A stretch of DNA of 13,930 bases from Actinomycetes bacterium (GTDB lineage: Bacteria > Actinomycetota > Acidimicrobiia > Acidimicrobiales > Palsa-688), in NCBI GenBank assembly GCA_021811865.1, contig JAKAQB010000080.1, positions 1 to 13,930 of the forward strand, in the 5' to 3' direction. A program made the translations under genes and the position numbers. Shown here in pieces: positions 13,332-13,930 of the stretch. Every line of letters starts with the position of its first letter. Position 1 is the stretch's first letter. The notes below the pieces were generated by a model, which saw only the letters and a program-made list of their open reading frames with translations, searched no databases and was not told where the DNA came from.

Positions 13332-13659
13332 TCAGCTGACCCGCCCCGCAGCCGCGGGTCTCCGATGGCGGACGGTGGCCGCGATGCTCGGCCGTGAACG
13401 GACCGTGACCGGCAGGCGCGGGCGACCCCTCGGCTCCACCGCCTCACCCCCTGCTTCTGGACAGCCGTGCGCAACCTCACCTGTCGGGAGCTGAACACAC
13501 GCTAAGGAACAGTTCACCGGTCCGAGGAGACAGTTCACCCGCGGTCGTCCTCGCGTTGTCGGGGCCGTCACGAGGGCGCCATAAGGTCGCCACACGCGCG
13601 GCCGGCAACGGCCGGCGCCCCCCAATCTGGTGGCACCAGACGACGAACAGGAGCGATGA
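13332..13659 (+). promoter_or_regulatory. Upstream region of the solute-binding protein gene, with paired repeats
   Basis: No gene is seen in this stretch. ACAGTTCACC occurs at 13509-13518 and again at 13530-13539, 21 bp apart, i.e. on the same helical face; these are candidate regulator sites. A weak promoter (TTGTCG at 13556-13561, CATAAG at 13580-13585, 18-base spacer) follows. AGGAG at 13649-13653 is the ribosome site of the next gene. Confidence 0.45.
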
Positions 13660-13930
13660 ATGCCCAGGAAGACAAGCCCTCGGGGCACAAGGTTGAGCGA
13701 CCCGTCGACCCGTGCCGCAGAGCAGGGCGCGGCTCGCAGCGCGCGCCGCGTCACGGCGATGGCGACCCTCGGTGCGACGGCACTCGTGGCGAGCGCGTCG
13801 AGCGCCGCAGCGAGCACTCATGCCCGGCCGGCGACCTCCTCACCGGTCGCGATCCAGCTCTGGGAGTCCCACAACGGCGGGCCCGTCGGCGGTGCCATGA
13901 GCGCCCTCGTCGACAAGTTCGACGCGACCC
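13660..13930 (+). CDS. Extracellular solute-binding protein, N-terminus only
   Basis: The gene is cut by the window end, with 90 codons visible. It starts at ATG 13660, 6 bases after AGGAG; an overlapping ATG at 13656 is in a different frame and is not used. A long basic N-region is followed by a hydrophobic core (AMATLGATALVASASSAAAS), so this is a Sec- or possibly Tat-type signal peptide without a lipobox cysteine in view. The mature start reads VAIQLWESHNGGPVGGAMSA then LVDKFDAT, typical of sugar-type family 1 solute-binding proteins of ABC importers. It should capture a solute outside the membrane; transporter genes would be expected further right. Confidence 0.75.
   Translation, partial: MPRKTSPRGTRLSDPSTRAAEQGAARSARRVTAMATLGATALVASASSAAASTHARPATSSPVAIQLWESHNGGPVGGAMSALVDKFDAT

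Overview
The window is high-GC DNA, almost certainly from an actinobacterium. This is inferred from the strong G/C bias at third codon positions, frequent GTG/TTG starts, promoter-to-start spacings that look leaderless, and families I know mainly from Actinomycetota (DUF6788, DUF6431, and an SPFH protein paired with a ribbon-helix-helix protein). I cannot place it more precisely. All functional calls come from reading the sequence; no searches were run.

Positions 1-5753 are nested mobile DNA. The outer element (79-5750) has 16-bp terminal inverted repeats, is flanked by CCG on both sides, and encodes a DUF6788 protein (+), a divergent tyrosine-recombinase-like protein (-) and a DDE transposase (-). 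The transposase gene is cut in two by a second element (580-3160) with three minus-strand genes: a helix-turn-helix protein, a small unknown protein and a large serine recombinase. The insertion can be undone on paper. Joining the transposase halves at a shared 6-bp CGTCTT block restores one in-frame protein of 503 residues. Joining the ends of the inner element gives an attP-like site with 12-bp inverted arms centred inside that same block. This attP lies inside the 3' end of the recombinase gene, so integration swaps the enzyme's C-terminal tail (predicted 571 residues in the circle, 656 when integrated). Immediately left of the outer element is the right end of a second, diverged copy, giving an IR-CCG-IR junction.

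Positions 5754-8750 hold a visibly less GC-rich island: a DUF5131 (phage Gp37/Gp68-like) gene followed with no gap by a TcmP (three-Cys-motif partner) gene. Long non-coding flanks carry repeated GCCCTAYGCA motifs, a DnaA-box-like site with tandem repeats, and a tRNA-like T-arm.

Positions 8749-9832 carry the start of another insertion element: a DUF6431 zinc-ribbon protein overlapping a DDE transposase that is truncated beside a perfect 11-bp inverted repeat.

Positions 9994-13930 look like resident chromosome. An SPFH membrane protein (with an apparent frameshift) and a ribbon-helix-helix protein run leftward. An ABC ATPase, its permease and a small beta-rich protein run rightward. The two directions share a palindromic operator-like site at 11182-11193. 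The window ends in the start of a secreted solute-binding protein.
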